Assembly: GCF_900452385.1 (NCBI RefSeq)
Contig: NZ_UGOA01000001.1
Coordinates: 2,675,501 to 2,739,500 of the forward strand
Source: Legionella donaldsonii
GTDB lineage: Bacteria > Pseudomonadota > Gammaproteobacteria > Legionellales > Legionellaceae
DNA: 64,000 bases
Reading direction: 5' to 3'
Positions within the stretch are counted from its first letter, which is position 1, and each line of letters starts with the position of its first letter. The position numbers and the translations under genes were made by a program. Shown in pieces: positions 56,530 to 64,000 of the stretch. The notes under the pieces were generated by a model, which ran no database searches, was not told the DNA's origin, and was given only the letters and a program-made list of their open reading frames with translations.

Positions 56530-57063
56530 GACCCCTCTCCTTTCAATCAAATGAAGCGAAACCGAACCAGCTATCCTCGCTTTAAAGAGCAGGAGATACG
56601 GGATCTATATAAAGATAGCTTGGCCGCTTAGCTTCATTTGTCCTGGATAAATGTTGCATCAGCAATTCCATCTATGAGGTAATGGCTTGAATTTTGATTT
56701 TCTAATTTACACTAATTCAAACTTCACGCCCTACCCCCTCAAGCTTGATGATTTACGGCGTTATTTTGGGAAAAAAGGACATAACTCTAAGAAACCCCTT
56801 ATAGACAATGCTTGCACTATTAAAACTTCAAAATGTGGGAGAGTTTTCAACGATGTTTCTGAATTATGGCTTTCTTGCCAGCGCTGCGTTCCTTATACCT
56901 GTATTTATCCTTTAGCAGGTATATGAATGGCTCTAGCAAAGGAGGTGCGCTGAAGAGTTCTAATCGACATAATCATATTCCAAACTCCTGCAGAACCTTT
57001 AATTCTTCAGATTTAATATATACTTATAAATCATAGGGCAATGGCAGGTTTCAAGGAATAGGA
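56530..57063. other. Intergenic region after the peptide gene
   Basis: 56581-56631 is a relative of 45675-45726 (shared TTTAAAGAGCA and AAAGATAGCTTGG). 56685-56740 resembles a decayed GGGTCAGGG-type palindrome. A 79-codon frame at 56687 lacks a ribosome site and overlaps this repeat, so it is not called. Confidence 0.45.
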
Positions 57064-58389
57064 ATGAAATCAAAAATCCTAGACTTCTTTTCTAAGTTAC
57101 GAGCGAGTTATTGGTATATCCCTTTGATGATGTGTGTCACTGCACTTCTACTCTCTGTTTTAACTTTACGTTTAGATCATTTATTTGTTTGGCAATGGTT
57201 AGAAGAATGGGGATGGTTTCATGCCAGCAACCCCGAAGGAGCTCGCAGTATTTTATCCACAATCGCCACATCCATGATTACCGTCGCCGGTGTTACCTTC
57301 TCGATGACCATTGTAGCCGTCGCTTTTGCTGGCAGTCAGGTGGGTCCAAGACTCACTTCAAATTTTATGAGAGATAGAGCAAATCAAATCACACTGGGCA
57401 CTTTTATAGCTACTTTTTTATTTTGTTTATTTATTCTATTAGCTCTTTTTAACTCTAATAAAGAGGGGATTGCACAGATTAATGGGCAAGTTTTTATTCC
57501 TCAAATATCTTTGCTAATTGCTATCGTGCTTACTATAAGCAGCCTGGTGGTTTTGATTAGCTTTATTCATCACATCCCTGAAAGTATCAATATGTCGAAT
57601 GTGATTGCCCAGGTGGGAGAGGAATTAAATCGTCAAATCAGCTCTCAATTTCCCATCAATATAGGCAAAGAATACACTCAAAAACCCCTAGACTTGTCTT
57701 CACTAAAGAAGACGATTGTATCGTCCACTACTCAAGGGTACATTCGTATCCTGGAAGGAAATTCACTCATTGATATTGCCACAAAAAATGATTTGATTAT
57801 TCAATTAGAAGTACGTCCTGGTGCTTATATTACTGAAGACGTAACCCTACTCATTATTTACTCCTCAAAAAAGGTGGATGAACAGATTCAAAAACAATGT
57901 ACTGAAGCATTCGCATTAGGCCATAAACGCAATCAAGAGCAGGATATTCTTTTTCTGGTAGATGAACTGGTTGAAATTATTGCCCGCGCTTTATCACCTG
58001 GTATTAATGATCCGTTTACAGCCATAACCTGCCTGGATTGGCTTCAATCAAGCGTACAAAAATTATCGAAAGAGGATGAGCCGTCAGCTTATCGCGCCGA
58101 TAGTGAGAATAAATTACGGTTAATAACGAAACCGATTACCTTTCAGGAATTTTGTGATCTAATATTTGTTAGAGTGCAACCTTATGTATGTAAAGATAGA
58201 AACGCAACTTTTCATATGATGGAAATGATTATTTCTATACATCAAGCACTCATAAATCCGCGACAGAGATCTATTATAAGCGCTCATGCATTATCACTGA
58301 AGGAAGCGGCCAATGAAGGTCTTCCACTTTCAGAAGACCGTAAAAAACTTTTAAGTCTCTATGAACATCATTTTAATAATACAGACTAG
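57064..58389 (+). CDS. DUF2254 membrane protein
   Basis: 441 residues. Four hydrophobic helices in the first 175 residues, with the family block [32 protein letters not shown], then a soluble C-terminal domain including PGAYITEDV and [15 protein letters not shown]2254 proteins are predicted inner-membrane proteins without a settled function. AGGAAT precedes the ATG. It overlaps the convergent nhaA stop by 4 bases. Confidence 0.9.
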   Translation: MKSKILDFFSKLRASYWYIPLMMCVTALLLSVLTLRLDHLFVWQWLEEWGWFHASNPEGARSILSTIATSMITVAGVTFSMTIVAVAFAGSQVGPRLTSNFMRDRANQITLGTFIATFLFCLFILLALFNSNKEGIAQINGQVFIPQISLLIAIVLTISSLVVLISFIHHIPESINMSNVIAQVGEELNRQISSQFPINIGKEYTQKPLDLSSLKKTIVSSTTQGYIRILEGNSLIDIATKNDLIIQLEVRPGAYITEDVTLLIIYSSKKVDEQIQKQCTEAFALGHKRNQEQDILFLVDELVEIIARALSPGINDPFTAITCLDWLQSSVQKLSKEDEPSAYRADSENKLRLITKPITFQEFCDLIFVRVQPYVCKDRNATFHMMEMIISIHQALINPRQRSIISAHALSLKEAANEGLPLSEDRKKLLSLYEHHFNNTD

Positions 58390-59744
58390 TGAACTTTTGT
58401 ATTAATCCTGGTCATTTGTTTAAGATAAATTATACCCCATATAACCCCTAATATAGCTGCAGTAACGGATCCCAAGAGTACTCCCAATTTTGCAGCATTT
58501 AAAAACCTCATATCCTTAAAAGCTAACATGGCAATAAATATTGACATAGTAAATCCAATTCCGGCAAGGAGTCCTACCAACCAAAGACCTTTCCATGTGA
58601 TGCCATCCGGTAAGTGACACCATTTTAATTTTATACAAACCCAGCTTATTCCAACAATCCCTATAGGTTTTCCACAAACCAGTGCGACAACAATGCCCGT
58701 TATAATAAGTAACTCTGAGGCAGAATAAGTACTACTACTGAGATTTATACCCGCATTTGCTAATGCAAATAGGGGCATAACGATATAAGCAATCCATGGA
58801 TGTAGTGCTTGCTCAACTCGAACTACTGGAGGTAATAACTCTCTTTTAGCCACTTGAAGTTTCTGAAGTAGTCGCCTTTGACTATGCCCTTTTTCTAACT
58901 TTATATCTCGTCCTGTAAGCTCGCCAGTAATACGTAATAATAAATCTAAAGGATGCTCAGACATAGGCTTAGATCTCACAGGAGTCATTAGACCAAGAAT
59001 TACTCCTGCTAAGGTAGGATGAGCCCCACTCATAAGGATTCCAAACCAAACCAAGCTTCCTGGAATAAGATAGCTCCATGCTGAACCAATACCAATGCGT
59101 TGAAAACCCAATACCAATAAGACACCTATTCCTGCCGTTAGGAATCCCAAATAATTGAGACCTTCGGAATAGAATAAAGCAATAATGAGAACAGCAATAA
59201 TATCGTCAATAATGGCTAAAGAGAGCAGGAATACTCTAATCTCGCCGGGAATAGAGCGGCCTAATAATGCTAGTATTCCCACTGCAAATGCAATATCAGT
59301 TGCAGTGGGAACAGCCCAACCAGTTTGTTGTATTGGTGCAAAATTAAAAGCAAGAAAAATTAGTGCTGGAATGATAACCCCACCCAAGGCCGCAATAACA
59401 GGTAGGATTGCTTGCTTGATTTTGCTTAAGGCCCCCTCATGCAGCTCACTACGAATTTCCATACCCACAACAAGAAAAAAAAAGGTCATAAGAATATCGT
59501 TGATCCAAAAATGAAGTGACTTAGAAAATTCAAAGCCTCCTAAACTAATAGCAAATGATGTATGCCATATGTTTGCATAGCTATCAGCCCACTGGGAATT
59601 AGCCCAAATTAGCGCTATTGCGGCTGAAATAAGCAGGAGGACACCGCTTACAGCTTCAATATGAAGAAAATGTTCAATGGACGCAAAAGCACGCGCAGCC
59701 AAAACTTGAGTACGCCGCGGCTTGGGATGGGCCTTTTTACTCAT
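58386..59744 (-). CDS. nhaA: Na+/H+ antiporter NhaA
   Basis: 452 residues with about 12 membrane helices. Landmarks are [11 protein letters not shown], the transport-site pair in [15 protein letters not shown] (Thr-Asp) and [17 protein letters not shown] (Asp-Asp), and GKPIGI. It exchanges internal Na+ for external protons. The central insert near residues 270-310 ([19 protein letters not shown]) is a hydrophilic loop longer than in E. coli NhaA. Confidence 0.95.
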   Translation of the reverse strand: MSKKAHPKPRRTQVLAARAFASIEHFLHIEAVSGVLLLISAAIALIWANSQWADSYANIWHTSFAISLGGFEFSKSLHFWINDILMTFFFLVVGMEIRSELHEGALSKIKQAILPVIAALGGVIIPALIFLAFNFAPIQQTGWAVPTATDIAFAVGILALLGRSIPGEIRVFLLSLAIIDDIIAVLIIALFYSEGLNYLGFLTAGIGVLLVLGFQRIGIGSAWSYLIPGSLVWFGILMSGAHPTLAGVILGLMTPVRSKPMSEHPLDLLLRITGELTGRDIKLEKGHSQRRLLQKLQVAKRELLPPVVRVEQALHPWIAYIVMPLFALANAGINLSSSTYSASELLIITGIVVALVCGKPIGIVGISWVCIKLKWCHLPDGITWKGLWLVGLLAGIGFTMSIFIAMLAFKDMRFLNAAKLGVLLGSVTAAILGVIWGIIYLKQMTRINTKVH

Positions 59745-60179
59745 AACTATGGAAATCCTTCATTGAAAAATGTTAAACAGAAAAATAACAATCAAATCAT
59801 AGTATTATAATAAAGCATGAATAATTTAATTATATAGTCTACAAGTGGTTTTTAAATCATTGTGGCAATGAGCGTAAGCGCAAATGGTCAATAACCACTT
59901 ATTTAATTCATTAATAATTGTATCTATCTTTTCTGGCAAACCAGTGAATTGGGTTGGAGAAGTCCCTACAGCGTGTATATGCCTCGCCAAAAGAAGCTGT
60001 AATAGTAGAGCATGATATCTTTCATACGCCTATGGCCGCACCACGAGAAATGACAGTTTACAATTTTTCCGCAAAAATCGTTTCCACTGAATAGACTGTA
60101 AGAATAGTTTCTAAGATCTTATCCATAAGAGAAGCAAGATAATAAGGTCATAGAGAACCTTATTATCTTGTTTTAGTGA
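59745..60179. other. 435-base intergenic region with a long hairpin
   Basis: Upstream of nhaA and downstream of the 743-codon gene. A perfect 14-bp stem CAAGATAATAAGGT/ACCTTATTATCTTG (60135-60148 and 60157-60170) lies 10 bases beyond the gene's stop. Nothing else supported. Confidence 0.5.
60135..60174. terminator. Hairpin terminator candidate
   Basis: 14-bp perfect stem, 8-base loop, followed by TTTT on the plus strand. It sits at the 3' end of the minus-strand effector-like gene. The T-run is short, so orientation is unclear. Confidence 0.5.
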
Positions 60180-62372
60180 TTAATATTGCGATTTAATGAT
60201 AAGGCCAGCAGCAAGGCCAACTGCCCCAGCCACAACAATTCCAATTTCTTTCTTATGATTCCATAACTGAGTAAAGAATGAGGGTTGATAGGTTGGCTCT
60301 CTCCTGATTTCCTCTTGCTGAACGGGTGTTTCAGTGGTGGTGGTTTGAGCTCTCATCTCTTCTTCAGAACGGGACGGTTTGCGGGCAAAGAAGGGACATT
60401 TGCTAATAGCTTGAGTTGATATTCTGGTTCTTACTTTTTCTTTATCAACAGGCTTTACTTCAGCCCTCACAATCGTGTCCATAGGAATTCGCAACGATTT
60501 TGCCAATTGAGGATCCAAGTGGGCAATTAAAGGTTGAAGCCCTGCATTGATTCCCTTTGACCCTTCTGATTGAGCGGTGGTTAATGGGTATTCTTGTAGT
60601 TTTAACCCTATTCCGTACAAAATTTTTAACCCATGCGTTAATTGCTCCGCTTCCTGGGTCGTTAAATCAGACATGGCTTCTTCGGTGCTAACACCAGGTT
60701 TTGCAAGATGACAAATTAACGCCGGTAGTTTATCCAAACCCAGTTCCTTCCGTAAAATCTGTAACACCGGTCCACAATAATCAAACTGAGTGCCAGTAAT
60801 AACTCGCTCATCACGGTCTTTAGGGAAGTTTTCTGTGACAACAGCTAATTCCTCGATTATTCTTTGCGCAGAATCCTGATCCAAAACGCTCGATAAAAGA
60901 TCATATAAATCACTCTTTCCTTTTTGAGAAAAGGCTTCAGGCAATAATTGCTCTACCATCATTTCTTCTGCAACTAACATGGCAGTAGACAACACGGTTG
61001 CGACATGGCTGCCAGTATTAAAAGAAGGGCTAACTAAATAACCATTGACTTTCGCATCAATAAAATCACGATGGCTCTCGATGATCACACTATCATCAAA
61101 GGCTCGAAAGATAGGCTGGTCTGTACTGTCTTTCATATCAAAGGCATAGGCAATTGCCTTTAAATTGTTATAAGTCACCGAAAAATTATTCGTAAACCTG
61201 ATAGGTAAGACTGTTCGCGTGCTTCGCGGCTGACTCACACGCAATGGTTGCACCATTTCATCCTGTAAAGCACCTACCAGAAAATCGTCCACACAAGAGG
61301 GATCGTCTTGTATGGCTTTTTGCATCCGATTGTAAGCGACGGCTAAGGAAGTACTGAGCAATGGTCGTGGATCAAAATTGTATTTTTGTAAGTAATCAAA
61401 AATGACATACATCGCATTAAAAGCCTGGTTTTGAATAAACAAACCTAAACCACTGCTATTAACAAGGTTACCTGCTTGTAAAATTTTTTGTTGTGCCGGG
61501 CGTTTTTCATAAAAACCCCCTTCTGAAATTGCTGTCACGCGAATGATGTCTTCTGTTATTTCTTGTGGCAATACCTCTCCTGTTTCGGCATGGATAATCC
61601 AACCTAAAGGGGCGAATGTTTCATGTTCAGAGGTAGAAATGGCCAGTCCGTTAGATTCCTGGGTATATTCCTGCCTGTCATCCATATAAAATCCCAACTT
61701 GCTGATCTGCGACATTTCAGGCGTCGAACTAAATTCAGAAAATACTTCTGCAACGGGTTTCCCTGATTCCCGTAACTCTTTGTCGATCGCTTGTCGCTCA
61801 CTGGGACTAACGGAAGAAGGGCAAGCGAGATAAGTGAACCCTTGTTTGGTCAGTTCATAGCGCATATTTCGGCCTACATTCCATACGGGAGCGTGAATAA
61901 TATCCCATAGCCCTTGCTCGCCATAGGTCGTTTGTCTATTCACATGAACCAGAGGCTGTGCCCTTTCGTTTAATAATTTTGAACGGCCTAATGATAAATG
62001 ACTTGTAAACTCCAGGGATTGGCCAACCGCTTTTGGGCTCATGGCATCAGAACCATCGAAGAACATATCAACCTCATCATTGCCATGTGCAGGTCGTTCT
62101 ACAGGGTTGCTCGAGTAATCAAATTTTGCAACTTGCTGTAATAATCCAGCCCGTTGCCCCTGTCCTAGATGAAATCGAATGACTAACGCCCCAATATTTT
62201 TGAAGCGTTCAGTAAACGCTTCGAGTGGGCTTAATTCTGAATTAAAATCAATATATCCTTTTTCATCAAAGCTATCTTGTCCATACTGAGCACCTTGATA
62301 AGACAAAGTAATGCCGGGATAAGATTTTTTGTCTTGCCTGATTTGTTCATAAATAGTCGTTTTGGATTGCAT
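60180..62372 (-). CDS. Large tail-anchored putative Dot/Icm effector
   Basis: About 730 residues from the ATG at 62372. An upstream in-frame ATG at 62411 lies upstream of the predicted -10 and so cannot be used by that promoter. No enzymatic motif is recognised. A Glu/Thr/Gln-rich linker (RSEEEMRAQTTTTETPVQQEE) near the end is followed by one membrane helix (IGIVVAGAVGLAAGLII) and a short SQY tail, a tail-anchored layout. A PmrA-box-like promoter precedes it. Effector status is inference from layout and promoter. Confidence 0.65.
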   Translation of the reverse strand: MQSKTTIYEQIRQDKKSYPGITLSYQGAQYGQDSFDEKGYIDFNSELSPLEAFTERFKNIGALVIRFHLGQGQRAGLLQQVAKFDYSSNPVERPAHGNDEVDMFFDGSDAMSPKAVGQSLEFTSHLSLGRSKLLNERAQPLVHVNRQTTYGEQGLWDIIHAPVWNVGRNMRYELTKQGFTYLACPSSVSPSERQAIDKELRESGKPVAEVFSEFSSTPEMSQISKLGFYMDDRQEYTQESNGLAISTSEHETFAPLGWIIHAETGEVLPQEITEDIIRVTAISEGGFYEKRPAQQKILQAGNLVNSSGLGLFIQNQAFNAMYVIFDYLQKYNFDPRPLLSTSLAVAYNRMQKAIQDDPSCVDDFLVGALQDEMVQPLRVSQPRSTRTVLPIRFTNNFSVTYNNLKAIAYAFDMKDSTDQPIFRAFDDSVIIESHRDFIDAKVNGYLVSPSFNTGSHVATVLSTAMLVAEEMMVEQLLPEAFSQKGKSDLYDLLSSVLDQDSAQRIIEELAVVTENFPKDRDERVITGTQFDYCGPVLQILRKELGLDKLPALICHLAKPGVSTEEAMSDLTTQEAEQLTHGLKILYGIGLKLQEYPLTTAQSEGSKGINAGLQPLIAHLDPQLAKSLRIPMDTIVRAEVKPVDKEKVRTRISTQAISKCPFFARKPSRSEEEMRAQTTTTETPVQQEEIRREPTYQPSFFTQLWNHKKEIGIVVAGAVGLAAGLIIKSQY

Positions 62373-62399
62373 AATAATCACTATACATAAAAAATGTGC

Positions 62400-62432
62400 A
62401 GTATATAACATGATTATTAAGCCTAGATTAAC
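62400..62432 (-). promoter_or_regulatory. PmrA-box-like promoter of the tail-anchored protein gene
   Basis: On the minus strand GTTAATCTA-GG-CTTAATAAT (62432-62413) has the 9+2+9 PmrA-box layout. A -10 TATACT (62405-62400) lies 7 bases downstream, and the start codon about 28 bases further. It parallels the promoters at 23583 and 25662. Confidence 0.7.
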
Positions 62433-62538
62433 AGCAAATAGGCCGTGCTATTTCTATATAGAGGGTCAGCATTGAGCTCTTGAAGAGCGATATCAGGGAA
62501 GCCCTGCAATCGCCCCCATAGATTGGCTGTTTGCTAAA

Positions 62539-64000
62539 TTACATGGCAGCAGTATATCGAGCCCCATCGTCAAATCTGCCTTTTAGCTCAACAAAATTTC
62601 TTGCTGGCTGGAAAAAAGTAGCCTGGGTCATTGAAAATTCAGGCTGGACAGGCATCATTTCGGAGAGTTGTAAAAGCTTGCAATAATGGCCGGTGAGCAA
62701 CATGCTCTCTTCAAGATTTAAATTATTTTTCTTGAACCATCTTATCAATGCATCAGTATATTCAGTACAATTTAATTGATAGCCACTGGGCAAAAATTTT
62801 CCTAAATGAGCGCGCGCTTTAAGTACCTCCATGAAAAAATCGGTGATTTCTTTCTGAAACGCCGCATGCCCAGGTATATTAATGTCAGATACCATATCCA
62901 ACGAACAAACATGCTTGCCTGCCTGATGCTGAGTAATCGATACGCCCCCGTTCGTACCTTGCAGGTAACGTAAATACATCCCTGATACAATGGGGTAATA
63001 CCCTTTCTTGTTGTATTCATGTAAAGTCGTAAATACCTTTTCTAGGGCAACGACTATCTCATGATGGTCAGCGCTTACTTCGAATAACAAACCAGTATCC
63101 TCAACATTACGCGGATAACCCGTCTGATGATGAACTGAGTCATACCAACGTGAAACAGAGGTTTCACCGGTGCTTCCAATCACCAGGGGAAGCACAACAT
63201 ATTGGGCAAAAAATGGGATCCAGGAAGGATATCGGCACAGAAATTCGCTCACATGCAGAGAGTCGAAAATCCTGGTTTCCATTTCCTGCTTCACATGGGT
63301 TAAGGGAGTTCGGGCATTTCGATCCGAATCGGTCTTCTCTACGGGACGCCAACGGTAGACACAGACATTTTTAACAGTTCGATTAGTTAACTCATCCGGT
63401 TGGTAGGTAGGCATCAGATACACACTGGTATAAGGATCACGTTCCAGTAACCCGTCCTTAATCTCTTCGATTAATTGGGCGACGCTCATCACTTCTCTGC
63501 TGCATTCTAATTTTTTGGCTTCAGTACATTGAATTTCGGCACTTAAGACAAAACCAAACAATCCCTGGTGGCCTGAGCAAATTGTCTCAAAATCAGGATG
63601 ACTGGCATCAATCGTCACAATTTCCCCATTGGGCAGACAAACGGTCATGGATTTGATAAGGCCTGATACACCAGGTTGGTCTTTACCCGTGCCAATGCCA
63701 CTATTGGCTGCTAAACCAATAAACGAAATATAGGGATTTAACGAAGAGGTAGGTAAAGTCAGGTTATATCGCTCATAGAGCTCCTTATTGATTTCACCCA
63801 CTTGCATACTGGCACCAATCGTGACGACTTGATTATTTCTATCAACGGCTTTAATTTGCGTAAATTCTTTTCCGACTAAACGAATAACAACATCGGCATC
63901 CTCTACACCATGCACAGAATAGGATTCACTGTATTTTTTTCCGCGTCCTCCAGCAGCAGGCCTTACCAAAATCCGTTGTGCAGGATCTTTCTTTTTATTT
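62539..64000 (-). CDS. FAD-linked oxidase (PCMH type), 5' end outside window
   Basis: The frame is open to the window edge (DPAQRILVRPAAGGRGKKYSES), so the N-terminus is missing and the TTG at 63969 is not a real start. FAD-binding PCMH landmarks include VVTIGASMQVGEINKELYE, NPYISFIGLAANSGIGTG and CSGHQGLFGFVLSAEIQ. The C-terminal part resembles D-arabinono/gulonolactone oxidase-type domains. Substrate unknown. It lies about 165 bases from the tail-anchored protein gene on the same strand. Confidence 0.8.
   Translation of the reverse strand, partial: NKKKDPAQRILVRPAAGGRGKKYSESYSVHGVEDADVVIRLVGKEFTQIKAVDRNNQVVTIGASMQVGEINKELYERYNLTLPTSSLNPYISFIGLAANSGIGTGKDQPGVSGLIKSMTVCLPNGEIVTIDASHPDFETICSGHQGLFGFVLSAEIQCTEAKKLECSREVMSVAQLIEEIKDGLLERDPYTSVYLMPTYQPDELTNRTVKNVCVYRWRPVEKTDSDRNARTPLTHVKQEMETRIFDSLHVSEFLCRYPSWIPFFAQYVVLPLVIGSTGETSVSRWYDSVHHQTGYPRNVEDTGLLFEVSADHHEIVVALEKVFTTLHEYNKKGYYPIVSGMYLRYLQGTNGGVSITQHQAGKHVCSLDMVSDINIPGHAAFQKEITDFFMEVLKARAHLGKFLPSGYQLNCTEYTDALIRWFKKNNLNLEESMLLTGHYCKLLQLSEMMPVQPEFSMTQATFFQPARNFVELKGRFDDGARYTAAM

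Noticed and set aside
56296..56550. Minus-strand frames opposite the GG-leader peptide gene
   Set aside because: They are antisense to a frame with a much better ribosome site and a recognisable leader motif.
56687..56926. 79-codon plus-strand frame
   Set aside because: Its beginning overlaps a probable decayed palindromic repeat; no ribosome site or domain.

Overview
The window looks like chromosome of a Legionella species, probably not L. pneumophila itself. Supporting signs are an M4 zinc metalloprotease of the ProA/Msp type, an IcmC/DotE-like Dot/Icm membrane protein, a CopA close in length and layout to the structurally characterised L. pneumophila CopA, several large eukaryotic-like or Legionella-type orphan proteins that look like Dot/Icm effectors, and moderately AT-rich DNA. 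The species assignment is inference from gene content.

Layout. 1-35.6 kb is mostly core genome: HPr, pssA, a DUF3579 protein, an IcmC-like gene, a ferredoxin reductase, class I aldolase, an EEP nuclease-fold protein, an alpha/beta hydrolase, proA, a Sua5-type tsaC, a biotin-dependent carboxyltransferase (oadA type), aroQ-accB-accC-prmA, purH, a CBS protein, a copper cluster (csoR-copA-secreted His-rich protein), two candidate effectors (a bZIP-like protein and a DUF2235/Tle1-like hydrolase), mdh-nudE, hemW, plsY, tsaD, and the macromolecular synthesis operon rpsU-yqeY-dnaG-rpoD followed by a CAU-anticodon tRNA.

Directly after that tRNA (from about 35.6 kb to about 57 kb) lies an accessory region: a duplicated LuxR-type regulator segment, short palindromic repeats, a RelE/HigB-like toxin-antitoxin pair with paired operators, several uncharacterised genes (two DUF2971-like, a nucleotide-cyclase-like protein, a TPR membrane protein, a HEPN-like protein), a tyrosine integrase, a serine resolvase, a DUF927 primase/helicase remnant broken by a stop codon, a degenerate tRNA-like fragment, two large putative effectors and a 51-residue double-glycine-leader peptide gene. 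This is best read as layered remnants of mobile elements next to a tRNA. 57-64 kb holds a DUF2254 membrane protein, nhaA, a tail-anchored putative effector and a partial FAD-linked oxidase.

Most notable: (1) the protein at 22640-23545 carries a near-textbook eukaryotic bZIP motif (Asn-x7-Arg-x9-Leu followed by five heptad Leu/Ile positions) plus a Glu-rich C-terminus; (2) this gene, the adjacent Tle1-like gene and the 743-codon gene at 60 kb each have a PmrA-box-like direct repeat (9+2+9) placed 7-8 bases upstream of a matching -10 element, which ties them into one virulence regulon; (3) a small GG-leader peptide gene at 56374-56529; (4) a tandem palindromic MITE-like array at 4.8-5.2 kb.
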